A DNA stretch of 64,000 nucleotides, taken from the NCBI RefSeq assembly GCF_014205225.1, contig NZ_JACHNB010000001.1, positions 7,855,501 through 7,919,500 on the forward strand, read 5' to 3'. Both the position numbers and the translations under genes were made by a program. The stretch is from Actinoplanes octamycinicus. GTDB lineage: Bacteria; Actinomycetota; Actinomycetes; Mycobacteriales; Micromonosporaceae. Below the pieces are notes generated by a model, which worked only from the letters and a program-made list of their open reading frames with translations, was not told where the DNA came from and searched no databases. This document shows, piece after piece, positions 37,332 to 46,139 of this stretch (the stretch's first letter is position 1; every line of letters begins with the position of its first letter).

Positions 37332-38000
37332 CTAGGCCGGACCGATGAAGTGCACCGTTTCGGTCATCGGCGCCCGGGCGGTGTGCACCTGCGGGGCGCC
37401 CTCCGCCTCGAAGCCCACCGAGACGCCGCACACCAGAGACAGACTGTCACCCGCACCCGTCACCTCGCGGACCGTCTCGCGGTACATCGTCCACATCACC
37501 TGCGGGCAGCTGTGCAACCCTTCGGCGCGGAGCAGCAGCATCACCGTCTGCAGGTACATGCCCGCGTCGGCCCACTGGCCGGGACCCATCGAGCGGTCGA
37601 CGTAGCAGAACAGGACGACGGGCGCCCCGAAGGCGGCCGTGTTCAGGGCGGCTATCCGCGCCGGGCGGTCCGGATCGTCGCGGTCGATGCCCAGCGCCGC
37701 GTACCGCTGGACGGCGGCGGCGGTGAACCGGTCCCGGTAGGGCGGAACCAGCTCGTCCGGGTACATCGGATAGTCCCGCTCGTCGCCCGGGTCGCCGGCC
37801 ACGGCCCGGGCCGTCGCCCGCCGTTTCAGCCCGGCCAGCGGGTCGCCGGACACCACGAAGACGTGCCACGGCTGGAGGTTGCCGCTCGACGGCGCCCGGG
37901 CCGCCGCGGTCAGCACCCGGTCCAGCACCGCCCGGGGCACCGGCTCGTCGCGGAACGCCCGCACCGCGCGCCGGGTCCGCACCGCCTCGTAGACGTCCAC
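37332..38000 (-). CDS. FMN-dependent nitroreductase family protein
   Basis: 222 residues. VRTRRAVRAFRDEPVPRAVLDRVLTAAARAPSSGNLQPWHVFVV is the nitroreductase N-terminal FMN-binding signature; the C-terminal LVCGVSVGFEA is typical. Immediately follows the HxlR regulator stop by one base, so the pair is an operon; HxlR proteins often regulate such oxidoreductases in response to electrophiles. Confidence 0.9.
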   Translation of the reverse strand: MDVYEAVRTRRAVRAFRDEPVPRAVLDRVLTAAARAPSSGNLQPWHVFVVSGDPLAGLKRRATARAVAGDPGDERDYPMYPDELVPPYRDRFTAAAVQRYAALGIDRDDPDRPARIAALNTAAFGAPVVLFCYVDRSMGPGQWADAGMYLQTVMLLLRAEGLHSCPQVMWTMYRETVREVTGAGDSLSLVCGVSVGFEAEGAPQVHTARAPMTETVHFIGPA

Positions 38001-38001
38001 G

Positions 38002-38370
38002 TCACGGGCGGGCGGCGAACGCGGCGCGGGCCTCGAGCAACTCGTCGAGATGCTCGCTGCACCAGGTGCGGGCGGCCGCGACCAGGGTGAGCAGGCTGCG
38101 GCCGAGCGGGGTCAGGGAGTACTCGACGCGGGGCGGGTTCTCGTCGTACGCGAACCGGACGATCAATCCGTCCCGCTCCATCGACCGCAACGTCTCGGCG
38201 AGCACCTTCGGGGTGACCCGGCGGAGCGGGACGCGCAGCTCGGTGAAGCGGCGCGGACCGCCCTCCAGGCAGAGCACCACCATCGCGGTCCACTTGTCAC
38301 CGATCTGGAACGGCATCACGGTCGTCGGGCAGGCGGCATCGAACATGTCCGGGCTGAGGCTGGCCGTCAT
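38002..38370 (-). CDS. HxlR-family winged-helix regulator
   Basis: 122 residues. CPTTVMPFQIGDKWTAMVVLCLEGGPRRFTELRVPLRRVTPKVLAETLRSMERDGLIVR matches the HxlR domain (IGDKWT, RFTEL, LxxME/RDGL). An N-terminal cysteine (DAACP) is positioned as the redox Cys in HypR/QorR-type members. Coupled to the nitroreductase and divergent from an SDR gene; a palindrome lies in the gap. Confidence 0.9.
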   Translation of the reverse strand: MTASLSPDMFDAACPTTVMPFQIGDKWTAMVVLCLEGGPRRFTELRVPLRRVTPKVLAETLRSMERDGLIVRFAYDENPPRVEYSLTPLGRSLLTLVAAARTWCSEHLDELLEARAAFAARP

Positions 38371-38383
38371 CGTGCGAGCGTAA

Positions 38384-38409
38384 CGCCGGTTTCGTTGCGG
38401 TAACCGGCG
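38384..38409. promoter_or_regulatory. inverted repeat between HxlR and SDR genes
   Basis: CGCCGGTT at 38384-38391 and AACCGGCG at 38402-38409, separated by 10 bp, in the 61-bp divergent gap. A perfect 8-bp inverted repeat of this spacing suits an HxlR dimer and could control both directions. Confidence 0.55.
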
Positions 38410-38431
38410 GTGTCGCCCCTACGCTGCCGCC

Positions 38432-39043
38432 ATGACCAGCATCGTTGTCTTCGGCGCGGGTGGCCGGGCCGGCCGCGCCATCGTCGCGGAGGCGCAGAGC
38501 CGCGGCCTCACCGTCGTCCCCGTCGTCCGGGATCCCGCCCGCCACCCCGACCTGCCCGGCGCGGTGCCCGGCGACGTGACCGACCCGGCCGCGGTCGCCG
38601 CGATCGTTTCCGGCCACCACGCCGCGGTGAACGCCGTCAGCCCGTTCTCCGGCCCGGACCAGCTCGCCCGCGGCGGGCTCGACCCGGACCACTTCGTCAA
38701 GGCGGCCGACGCGCTCACCGGCTCGGGCGTGCCGCGGGTGGTCGCGATCGGACTCTTCAGCAACTTGGACGGCGCCGGCCCGTTGCCCGAGCAGTTCCGC
38801 GCCTTCGGCGACGCGCACACCGCCGGGCTGCACCGGCTCCGCGCGTCCGGCGCGGACTGGGTCATGCTCACCCCGCCGGCCTCACTGTCCCTGGACAACC
38901 CCAGCACCGGCCGCTATCGGCTGGGCGGCGAGGCCGCCGAGGAGGGCAGTCTCTCGTACGCCGACCTGGCGCTCGCCGTGATCGACGAGATCGAGAAGCC
39001 GACGCTGCACCGCACGCGGGCGGCCATCGTCAGCGAGGGCTGA
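38432..39043 (+). CDS. NAD(P)-binding SDR/epimerase-like protein
   Basis: 203 residues. GAGGRAGRAIVAEAQSRG is the dinucleotide-binding GxxGxxG loop, followed by the atypical-SDR pattern VVRDP and GDVTDPAAV. No YxxxK triad, as in NmrA/YwnB-like atypical SDRs, which may be redox sensors rather than enzymes. Divergent from HxlR; the 3' end overlaps the next minus-strand gene by 14 bp. Confidence 0.87.
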   Translation: MTSIVVFGAGGRAGRAIVAEAQSRGLTVVPVVRDPARHPDLPGAVPGDVTDPAAVAAIVSGHHAAVNAVSPFSGPDQLARGGLDPDHFVKAADALTGSGVPRVVAIGLFSNLDGAGPLPEQFRAFGDAHTAGLHRLRASGADWVMLTPPASLSLDNPSTGRYRLGGEAAEEGSLSYADLALAVIDEIEKPTLHRTRAAIVSEG

Positions 39044-39524
39044 TCGTCGTCCGTCCGCCCGGCGCCCCGTACAGCCACAGGGTGCCGGGCGGCGGCTCCG
39101 GCAGCCGGCCCCGGAGCAGCGTGGCGAGCGCCTGGCCCAGCTCGGCGACCGGCCCGACGTCGTACGCGTGATCGCCCCGGAAGACCAGGTGCCAGTCGTC
39201 AGCCTGGCCCGGGGTGCGCGGCGCCCGCTCCAGCAGCCGGGCGGCGGTGTCGTCGAGCAGCTCGGCGAACTCCTCCCGCTGCGCCTGCTCCAGCCCGAGC
39301 GCGACGTCGAAGAAGAGATCGCTGACCATCGCCTGGGTGCGCACCTCCTCCACGTGGGCGTCCCACCAGCCGGGGCGATGCTCGGGCGGGATGCCCTCGA
39401 CGTCGCGCAGGAGCTGACCGAGCAGGATCGCGAGGGCGCCGTCGTACGCCCAGATCTCCCGCCCCGGATCGGGTTGATCCGGCGGCGGCGCACCGTAGCA
39501 GCCGATCGACCTGGTTTTGCTCAC
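39030..39524 (-). CDS. unknown protein, 164 residues
   Basis: Soluble, acidic, Trp-rich protein with no signal peptide and no motif I recognise. Helical segments AYDGALAILLGQLLRDVEG and EEFAELLDDTAARLLERA are visible. The coding frame has the third-position GC bias of a real gene. Convergent overlap with the SDR gene. Could resemble small immunity-type proteins in length, but nothing in the context supports that. Confidence 0.65.
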   Translation of the reverse strand: MSKTRSIGCYGAPPPDQPDPGREIWAYDGALAILLGQLLRDVEGIPPEHRPGWWDAHVEEVRTQAMVSDLFFDVALGLEQAQREEFAELLDDTAARLLERAPRTPGQADDWHLVFRGDHAYDVGPVAELGQALATLLRGRLPEPPPGTLWLYGAPGGRTTISPR

Positions 39525-39548
39525 CGATTCATGGTCGCTTATTCCCGG

Positions 39549-40550
39549 TCACGGCACGAGGATCAACCGGATCGGATTCCCCTGCTTCTCGTCCAGTTGG
39601 CGCACCGCGTCGGCGGCCTGGGCCAGCGGCACGGTCCCGCTCACCGACCGGGAGAACTCCACCCGGTTCAGCGCGACCAGCGACAGCAGCTCCAGCACGT
39701 GCTCCGGCCCGGAGCCGTAGTGGCCGCGGATCTCCTGCTCCAGATAGCTGAACCGGGTGCCGTCCGGAATGGTCAGCGGCTGGTCGGTGAGCCCGACCAG
39801 GGTGAGCCGGCCGCCCTTGGACAGGGTCCGGGCGGCCTGCGAGCGGACCGCGCCGACCCCGGCGAAGTCGAACGCGTGAGCCAGCCCCACCCCGCCGGTG
39901 GCCTCGGCGACCAGCGAGCCGAACTCCGGGTCGCCCGGGTCCAGGGCCAGGTCGGCGCCGAACTGCAGGGCCCGCTCCCGGGCGCCGGGCAGCGGGTCGA
40001 CCGCGATGATCGGCGCCGCCCCGATCACCCGGAGCAGCTGCACGGCGTGCGCGCCGAGCCCGCCGACACCCCACACCCCGACCGCCCGGGCCGGTTGCAC
40101 CGCGGCGGTGGTGGTGATCGCCGCCCACGGGGTGGAGACCGCGTCCGGGATGAAGCAGGCCTGCTCGAACGAGAGGGTGTCCGGGATCGGCACCACGGTC
40201 CCGGCGGTGGCGACCGCGAACTGCGCCCAGCCGCCGTCGTAGTCGACTCCCCGGGTCAGCACGGTCGGGCCGGCCAGCTCCCCGGCCTGCAGCAGCACCC
40301 GCTCCCCCACGGTCAGCCCGGTCACGCCCGGGCCGACCTCGTCGATCACCCCGGCGGTCTCGTGCCCGAGGGTGACGCTGTCCCCGTCGAGGTGCAGCGG
40401 CTTCAGCATGCCCTGGATCAGGTGCACGTCGGAGAGGCACACCCCGGCCGCCCGCACCGCGATCCGGACCTGCCCGGGCCCGGCGTGCGGCTCGTCCACC
40501 TCCTCGACGGCGAACTTCCCGGTCGACACGTTCAGACGGCCAGCGAGCAT
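39549..40550 (-). CDS. zinc-type alcohol dehydrogenase (MDR) without structural zinc loop
   Basis: 333 residues from ATG 40550 behind GAGGAAAC. GHETAGVIDEVG and the Rossmann loop GVWGVGGLGAHAVQLL identify the medium-chain dehydrogenase/reductase family; the catalytic-zinc Cys is in AGVCLSDVHL and the His/Glu in GHE. The four-cysteine structural zinc lobe is absent (the segment is LLQAGELAGPTVL). C-terminal SYLEQEIRGHYGSG matches alcohol-dehydrogenase-like family members. Substrate unknown. Confidence 0.88.
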   Translation of the reverse strand: MLAGRLNVSTGKFAVEEVDEPHAGPGQVRIAVRAAGVCLSDVHLIQGMLKPLHLDGDSVTLGHETAGVIDEVGPGVTGLTVGERVLLQAGELAGPTVLTRGVDYDGGWAQFAVATAGTVVPIPDTLSFEQACFIPDAVSTPWAAITTTAAVQPARAVGVWGVGGLGAHAVQLLRVIGAAPIIAVDPLPGARERALQFGADLALDPGDPEFGSLVAEATGGVGLAHAFDFAGVGAVRSQAARTLSKGGRLTLVGLTDQPLTIPDGTRFSYLEQEIRGHYGSGPEHVLELLSLVALNRVEFSRSVSGTVPLAQAADAVRQLDEKQGNPIRLILVP

Positions 40551-40593
40551 TTCCGTTTCCTCCACCTTTCGGCACCCGGTCCCCACAGGCCTA

Positions 40594-40608
40594 CCACGAG
40601 AAGCGTGG
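40594..40608. promoter_or_regulatory. short palindrome in divergent gap
   Basis: CCACG-AGAAG-CGTGG lies between the alcohol dehydrogenase gene and the HEAT-like gene. Perfect 5-bp arms; possible operator, weak evidence. Confidence 0.25.
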
Positions 40609-40651
40609 ATCGCGCGTTGTATCGACCGCGCGCGCCGTGGATCATCCGGGG

Positions 40652-41740
40652 ATGCGGTCGCCACGGGAGATCATCGAAGAGACCGACTGGGACGCTCGGG
40701 AGCACGCGTACGCCGCCGCCTCGGACACGCCGGGCCGGCTGCTGCACCTGCTCAGCGAGGACCCGGAGCGGTGTGGCGACGCGCTGGCGTACCTCCACTC
40801 GGCGGTGCTGCATCAGGGTTCGGTCTACTCGGCGACGGCGCCGGCCGCCGAGTTCGTGGCGGCCATCCTGGCCGATCCGCGGACCTCGGTGCGCTGCGCG
40901 AGTGCCCTGCCGTGGGACTCGCGGTCGCGCCCGGTGCGGGCCGCGTTGCTGGAGTGGCTCGGCGCGGTGGCCGACTCGGCGGCCTGGGACGGCGAGCTGG
41001 ACGACGATGAGCTGGCGGCCTTCGCGGCATGCCGCGCCATCCGGACGGACGTCTTCGCCGCGGTCGAGCCGTTCCTCGACGACACCGATGCCTCGGTACG
41101 CCAGGCCGCGGTCGGTGCGGTCACCCCGCTGCTCGCGGCACCGGAGCTGGCGGACCGTCGCGGCCCGACGGCCGGCCGCTTGATGCGGTCGGTGGGGCTG
41201 CTGGACCCGGCCGGCCGCGCGGCCGTGGCGCTGAACCTCGGCAGCTGGGGGATCCCGCCGATGGCGCTGCTCGCCGACGAGCACCCCGCGGTCCGGGGCT
41301 GCGCCGCGATGACCCCGGCGCTCGACGACTCGCCGGCCGCACTCGCCGAGATCCAGGCGGCGCTGCGCGACCCGCGCGCCGCCGACGCGTGGTTCGGCTC
41401 CGGCGAGAACCGGCCGGCGCAGCTCGACGGGCAGGTCCGGTTCTTCCTGCTCCAAGCGTTGCTGCGGCGTACCACGACCTTCGACGAGGTGGCCGACGCC
41501 GCGGTCGCGGTCGCCCGGATGACCAACGCCTACACGGTCGACTCGGACTGGGGGCCGCTGCTGGCCCGAGCGTTCGCCGGCGCCCGGGGCGGCCCGTTCT
41601 CGCCGGCCCAGCGACGTTTCCTCGCCGCGCTCGTGGACAACGACGAGTGCTGGGGCGCCATCGCCAACCCGATCATCTGGCTGGACGCCGCGGGACTGCC
41701 CGCCGAACGCGAGCAGTTGCGCGCCCTGGTCGCGGTGTAG
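40652..41740 (+). CDS. HEAT-like repeat protein
   Basis: 362 residues from the ATG at 40652 (an ATG five codons earlier is possible). Helix pairs such as DDTDASVRQAAVGAVTPLLAA and ADEHPAVRGCAAMTPAL have the HEAT-repeat spacing with conserved Asp/Arg. No catalytic motif, no signal peptide. Probably a protein-interaction scaffold. Convergent with a membrane protein gene. Confidence 0.75.
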   Translation: MRSPREIIEETDWDAREHAYAAASDTPGRLLHLLSEDPERCGDALAYLHSAVLHQGSVYSATAPAAEFVAAILADPRTSVRCASALPWDSRSRPVRAALLEWLGAVADSAAWDGELDDDELAAFAACRAIRTDVFAAVEPFLDDTDASVRQAAVGAVTPLLAAPELADRRGPTAGRLMRSVGLLDPAGRAAVALNLGSWGIPPMALLADEHPAVRGCAAMTPALDDSPAALAEIQAALRDPRAADAWFGSGENRPAQLDGQVRFFLLQALLRRTTTFDEVADAAVAVARMTNAYTVDSDWGPLLARAFAGARGGPFSPAQRRFLAALVDNDECWGAIANPIIWLDAAGLPAEREQLRALVAV

Positions 41741-41770
41741 GCGGAGCGGGCGCAGCAGCAGACGCCACCG

Positions 41771-42463
41771 TCAGCGCCGGCGGCGGTTCGCGGCGGTGGC
41801 CGCAGCGGTCAGCGCCGCGGTCCAGAGCAGCAGGATCGCCGGCATCGCCAGGGCGGCCCGGCCGTCGGAGGCGATCAGCGACACCGCCAGCGGGTGGCTG
41901 GACGGCGGGGCGGCCAGCCCCACCGTGAGCAGGACCGTGGCCGGCTGGCAGAGGACGGTGGCGACGACCACCAGCAGCGGGCGCCGGCGGGTCAGGCCGG
42001 CGATCGCCGCGCCGAGCAGCGCCCACAGCGGGAAGCACACCAGGCTCGCCACCAGGCACCCGAGCACCGCAGGCTCGGTGAGCATGGTCGGATCCGGGGC
42101 CACGCTCGGGTACCCGTGCTCGAGCATCCGGCCCGCCCCGGCGGCCACCGCGACCGTGCCGGTGACCAGCGCGAGCAGCCCGCCGGTCAGGGCCGCGTGG
42201 AGCACCACGGCCCGGTGGTACCCGCCCGCGCGGACCACCAGCCAGGCCCCGGCGAGCGCCGCGACCAGCTGCCCGGCCCAGTGCCCGGCGGTGTAGACGT
42301 GCGCCGCCAGGTCGCGGTGGTACTGCAGCCGTTCCGGGTCGGACTGCGGGTCGTAGTAGGCGAAGTACTCCCCGATCGCGATACTCAGCGGCGTCACCAG
42401 CACGGTCCACGCCACCACGCCACCGACGGCAGCCGGTAGAAACCATCGACGCATGTCGACCAT
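41771..42463 (-). CDS. integral membrane protein, unknown
   Basis: 230 residues with five to six hydrophobic helices; a periplasmic-side stretch EYFAYYDPQSDPERLQYHRDLAAHVYTAGHW follows helix 1. ATG 42463 has a GGGG site upstream; ATG 42454 is an alternative. No family recognised; the 3' end is Arg-rich (ANRRRR). Divergent from the glutaminase gene. Confidence 0.75.
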   Translation of the reverse strand: MVDMRRWFLPAAVGGVVAWTVLVTPLSIAIGEYFAYYDPQSDPERLQYHRDLAAHVYTAGHWAGQLVAALAGAWLVVRAGGYHRAVVLHAALTGGLLALVTGTVAVAAGAGRMLEHGYPSVAPDPTMLTEPAVLGCLVASLVCFPLWALLGAAIAGLTRRRPLLVVVATVLCQPATVLLTVGLAAPPSSHPLAVSLIASDGRAALAMPAILLLWTAALTAAATAANRRRR

Positions 42464-42548
42464 GCTGCCCCGGCGGCACAACCGGCCCCGGCCGATCATC
42501 CGCGGCGGACGAGGCCCGCGGGACCGGCGGCGTCCTAGCCTGGCCGCG

Positions 42549-43544
42549 ATGACCCTCCAGGAGTACGTCTCGACAGGCTCGCTGCCCTCCCCGGCGCAGG
42601 TCCGGCTCGCGCTCGACGAAGCGTTCCGGCTGTTCCGGGACGAGGCCGGCGGGGAACCCTCGCACGTGTACCCGGCACTGGCCCGGGTGCCACCGGACCT
42701 GTTCGGGCTCTGCGCGGCCGGCACCCGGGGCGGGGTGCACCCGGTCGGCGACGCCGATCACGGGTTCACCATCATGAGCGTGGCGAAACCGTTCGTGTTC
42801 GCGCTGGTCTGCCAGACGCTCGGGCCGCAGGCGCTGCGCCGCCGGCTCGGGGTGAACGCCACCGGGCTGCCGTTCAACTCGCTCGCCGCGGTGGAGCGCG
42901 GACCGGACGGCCGGACCAACCCGATGGTCAATCCGGGCGCGATCGCCACCGCCAGCCTGGCGCCCGGCGCGACGGCCGCGGCGAAGTGGGCGTTCCTGCA
43001 CGCGGGCCTGTCCCGGTTCGCCGGGCACGACCTGGCGGTCGACGACGACGTCTTCGCCTCCGCCTCGGCCACCAACCACCGCAACCGGGCCCTCGCCGAC
43101 CTGCTGCAGACCTACCACATCCTGGGCTGCGACCCGGTCGACGCGGTCGACCTCTACACCCGGCAGAGCTGTCTGCGGGTCACCGCGACCGAGCTGGCCA
43201 CGATGGGCGCCACGCTGGCCAACGGCGGCGTCCACCCGGCCACCGGCGAGCAGGTGGTGGACCGGGAGATCTGCCACTTCACCCTCGCCGTGATGGCCAC
43301 CGCCGGGCTGTACGAGACGTCCGGCGACTGGCTCTACGACGTCGGGGTGCCCGGCAAGAGCGGGATCGGCGGCGGGATCGTGGTGGTCTCGCCGGGCAAG
43401 GGCGCGCTGGCCGCCTTCGCCCCGCGGCTCGACGGGTTCGGCAACAGCGTCCGCGGGCAGCTGGCCGCCCGGTTCCTGTCCCGGCGGCTCGGCCTGACCC
43501 TGTTCGCCTCGGAACCGGACAAAGGTCGCGCGCCCGCCGCCTGA
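42549..43544 (+). CDS. glsA: glutaminase (beta-lactamase fold)
   Basis: 331 residues. SxxK catalytic pair in [14 protein letters not shown], then [47 protein letters not shown] and [18 protein letters not shown], all glutaminase GlsA motifs. Hydrolyses glutamine to glutamate and ammonia in the cytoplasm. An upstream in-frame ATG at 42453 would add 32 unrelated Arg-rich residues. Length is normal for the family. Confidence 0.94.
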   Translation: MTLQEYVSTGSLPSPAQVRLALDEAFRLFRDEAGGEPSHVYPALARVPPDLFGLCAAGTRGGVHPVGDADHGFTIMSVAKPFVFALVCQTLGPQALRRRLGVNATGLPFNSLAAVERGPDGRTNPMVNPGAIATASLAPGATAAAKWAFLHAGLSRFAGHDLAVDDDVFASASATNHRNRALADLLQTYHILGCDPVDAVDLYTRQSCLRVTATELATMGATLANGGVHPATGEQVVDREICHFTLAVMATAGLYETSGDWLYDVGVPGKSGIGGGIVVVSPGKGALAAFAPRLDGFGNSVRGQLAARFLSRRLGLTLFASEPDKGRAPAA

Positions 43545-43630
43545 CCGTCCTGAGCAGCTCGAATTCTCCTCCGGCCGGCCTGCCGGGTGCGATACTCGAC
43601 CCCCGACCGTCGGCCGCTCGGAGGATCGCG

Positions 43631-45259
43631 ATGACCACGCTTCCGGTTTCCGCTGCCATGCCGTCCCGGAGCCGTCGCGGCTTCGCCGACCTCAGTGTCA
43701 AGATCAAAGTGCTCGTCGCCGTGAGCATCGGGATCCTCGCCGCGGTCGCGGTCGGCATCGCCGGGTTGCGCGCCCTGGGCAGCGCCAACGATTCCGCGCA
43801 GCTGATCTACCGCAGCAACGTGGCCAGCCTGAACGCCGTCGCGCAGCTGGACGCGGCGGTCCGGCAGGCCCGGATCGACGTCGCCAACCAGGCGATCTCG
43901 CAGGACCCGCAGAACATCGCCAAGTTCGGCGACGCCTTCACCGCCGACCTGAAGGCTTTCAGCACCGCGATGACCGCCTACCGCGCCAGCAACCCGGCCA
44001 CCGATCCGGAGACGATCGATGCCCTGCAGACCAGCTGGGACGGCTATGTGCAGGTCGCTCAGGACAAGCTGCTGGTGCTCGGCAAGGCCAACGACATCGC
44101 TGGATGGCAGCGGGTGCGGGACACCGAGGCGACCCCCTTGGTCACCGCGATCAGGAAACAGGTCGACACCATGACCGCCACCGAGACGGCGGACGCCGCC
44201 AAGAACGCGGCCTCGGCGACCTCGGTCTACCACACCGGCCGGACCACGGCCCTGCTCGCGATGGCGGTCGGCGGGCTGCTCGCCTTCCTGGTCGGCTACT
44301 GGGTGGCGCAGCGGATCGTCCAGTCGCTGATCAAGGTCAAGGAGGTCTGCTCCGGCCTGGCGAAAGGCGACCTGACCCGGACCACCGGACTGCGCACCCG
44401 CGACGAGCCCGGCGAGATGGGCCAGTCGCTGGACGAGGCGATGAGCCGCCTCCGGCAGACGGTCGCCACCATCGACGACTCGGCGAGCTCGCTGGCCGCC
44501 GCGTCCGAGCAGCTGTCCGGCACCGCCCAGCAGATCGCCGAGTCGGCCGAGCGGACCTCAGCGCAGGCGCAGACGGTGGCCGGCGCCACCGAGGAGATCT
44601 CCCGCAGCGTCGACAGCGTCTCGGCCGGCAGTGAGGAGATGGGGGCGGCGATCCGCGAGATCTCGATCAACGCGAGTGAGGCGGCCCAGGTCGCCGGACA
44701 GGCGGTCACCATCACGGCCGCGACCGCCGAGACGATGGCGAAGCTCGGCCAGTCCTCCGCCGAGATCGGCAACGTGGTCAAGACGATCACCGCGATCGCC
44801 GAGCAGACCAACCTGCTCGCCCTGAACGCCACCATCGAGGCGGCCCGCGCGGGCGAGCTCGGCAAGGGCTTCGCGGTGGTCGCTTCCGAGGTCAAGGATC
44901 TGGCCCAGGAGACCGCCCGGGCCACCGAGGACATCTCCCGCCGGGTGGAGTCCATCCAGACCGACACCACCGGCGCGGTCGCCGCGATCGAGGAGATCAC
45001 CCACGTGATCGCCCGGATCAGCGACTTCCAGACCACCATCGCCTCGGCGGTCGAGGAGCAGACCGCGACCACCGGGGAGATGAGCCGCAGCGTCACCGAC
45101 GCCGCCGCCGGCACCGGGGAGATCGCCCGGAACATCACCGGGGTGGCCGAAGCCGCCCGGCTCACCAGCGAGGGCGTGACGCAGGCCCAGCAGGCCACCG
45201 GCGACCTGGCCCGGATGTCCAATGAGCTCAGCGCCCTGGTGACCAGCTTCCGGTACTGA
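43631..45259 (+). CDS. methyl-accepting chemotaxis protein
   Basis: 542 residues. TM1 at about 27-47, a helical sensor domain (about 48-205) beginning [35 protein letters not shown]2 (about 210-232), HAMP ([26 protein letters not shown]) and the signalling domain with [40 protein letters not shown]-terminus LVTSFRY, nearly the same ending as the receptor at 32514-34157. Same class and architecture; a duplicated family is likely. No che genes in the window. Confidence 0.95.
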   Translation: MTTLPVSAAMPSRSRRGFADLSVKIKVLVAVSIGILAAVAVGIAGLRALGSANDSAQLIYRSNVASLNAVAQLDAAVRQARIDVANQAISQDPQNIAKFGDAFTADLKAFSTAMTAYRASNPATDPETIDALQTSWDGYVQVAQDKLLVLGKANDIAGWQRVRDTEATPLVTAIRKQVDTMTATETADAAKNAASATSVYHTGRTTALLAMAVGGLLAFLVGYWVAQRIVQSLIKVKEVCSGLAKGDLTRTTGLRTRDEPGEMGQSLDEAMSRLRQTVATIDDSASSLAAASEQLSGTAQQIAESAERTSAQAQTVAGATEEISRSVDSVSAGSEEMGAAIREISINASEAAQVAGQAVTITAATAETMAKLGQSSAEIGNVVKTITAIAEQTNLLALNATIEAARAGELGKGFAVVASEVKDLAQETARATEDISRRVESIQTDTTGAVAAIEEITHVIARISDFQTTIASAVEEQTATTGEMSRSVTDAAAGTGEIARNITGVAEAARLTSEGVTQAQQATGDLARMSNELSALVTSFRY

Positions 45260-45268
45260 CCGTCCGCC

Positions 45269-45296
45269 GGCGCGCCCCGGATGCCAGCGGCGCGCC
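45269..45296 (+). terminator. inverted repeat after chemoreceptor
   Basis: Two copies of the palindrome GGCGCGCC (45269-45276, 45289-45296) can pair across a 12-nt loop, starting 9 bp after the stop codon. Probable intrinsic terminator without U-tract. Confidence 0.45.
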
Positions 45297-45331
45297 AGCC
45301 GCGTGACAGGGCGCCGGGGCAGGCTGCGGGC

Positions 45332-46114
45332 ATGGACTCAGCAGTCGACGTGCTCCGCTTCGGCGACGGACCCGGCCTGGTGGTGGTGCCGGGCAACAAC
45401 CGGCGGGCACACCACTACACGAAACTCGCCGAGCTGCTGCAGGACGACTACCGGGTGACCGTGATCGACCGGCGCGGCCGCGGCGCGAGCGCCCCGCAGG
45501 GCGCGGACTACAGCATCGACCGGGAGGCCGACGACGTCCTGGCGGTGCTGGCGGCGACCGGCTCCCGGTGGCTGTTCGGGCACAGTTACGGCGGGCTGAT
45601 CGCGCTGCACGCGGCGCTGCGGCAGCCGCCGGCCGGGCTGGTCGTCTTCGACCCGGGCGTCAGCATCGGCGGCTCGTTCCCGGCCGGCTGGCTGCCCGCC
45701 TTCACCCGGCTGGTGGAGCAGGGCCGGCACACCGCCGCGATGACCGTGTTTCTCAAGGAGACCGGGCTGACCCCGCTCGGCAACGCGCCGGCGTTCGTCT
45801 TCCGCGCGCTCGCCTACATGCTGCTGCACGGCTCGGACAGCGCCGACACCAGGGCGATGATGGCGACCACGCCCCGCGAGGTCGGCGAGGTGGTCCGGCT
45901 CGACTCGGACGGCAGCCGCTACGCCGCCATCGCCTGCCCGACCCTGCTGCTCGGCGCCGGCCAGTCCCCGGCCTACCTGACCGGCGTGCTGCCCCGCCTG
46001 GCCGGGCTGATCCCGGGGGCCCGCTACGAGATCATCCCGGAACTCGACCACAACGCCCCGGACCTGAACGCCCCGGACACGGTCGCCGCCCACCTCGCCG
46101 CCTTCCTCCGCTGA
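45332..46114 (+). CDS. alpha/beta-hydrolase
   Basis: 260 residues. VVPGNN oxyanion region, VIDRRGRGAS, nucleophile elbow FGHSYGG and histidine in ELDHNAPDL. Triad complete. Resembles small esterases/haloperoxidase-like hydrolases; substrate unknown. The next gene, 26 bp downstream, is also a hydrolase fold, so they may be co-transcribed. Confidence 0.88.
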   Translation: MDSAVDVLRFGDGPGLVVVPGNNRRAHHYTKLAELLQDDYRVTVIDRRGRGASAPQGADYSIDREADDVLAVLAATGSRWLFGHSYGGLIALHAALRQPPAGLVVFDPGVSIGGSFPAGWLPAFTRLVEQGRHTAAMTVFLKETGLTPLGNAPAFVFRALAYMLLHGSDSADTRAMMATTPREVGEVVRLDSDGSRYAAIACPTLLLGAGQSPAYLTGVLPRLAGLIPGARYEIIPELDHNAPDLNAPDTVAAHLAAFLR

Positions 46115-46139
46115 CCGTTCCTTGTGCCATGCTGGGCGG

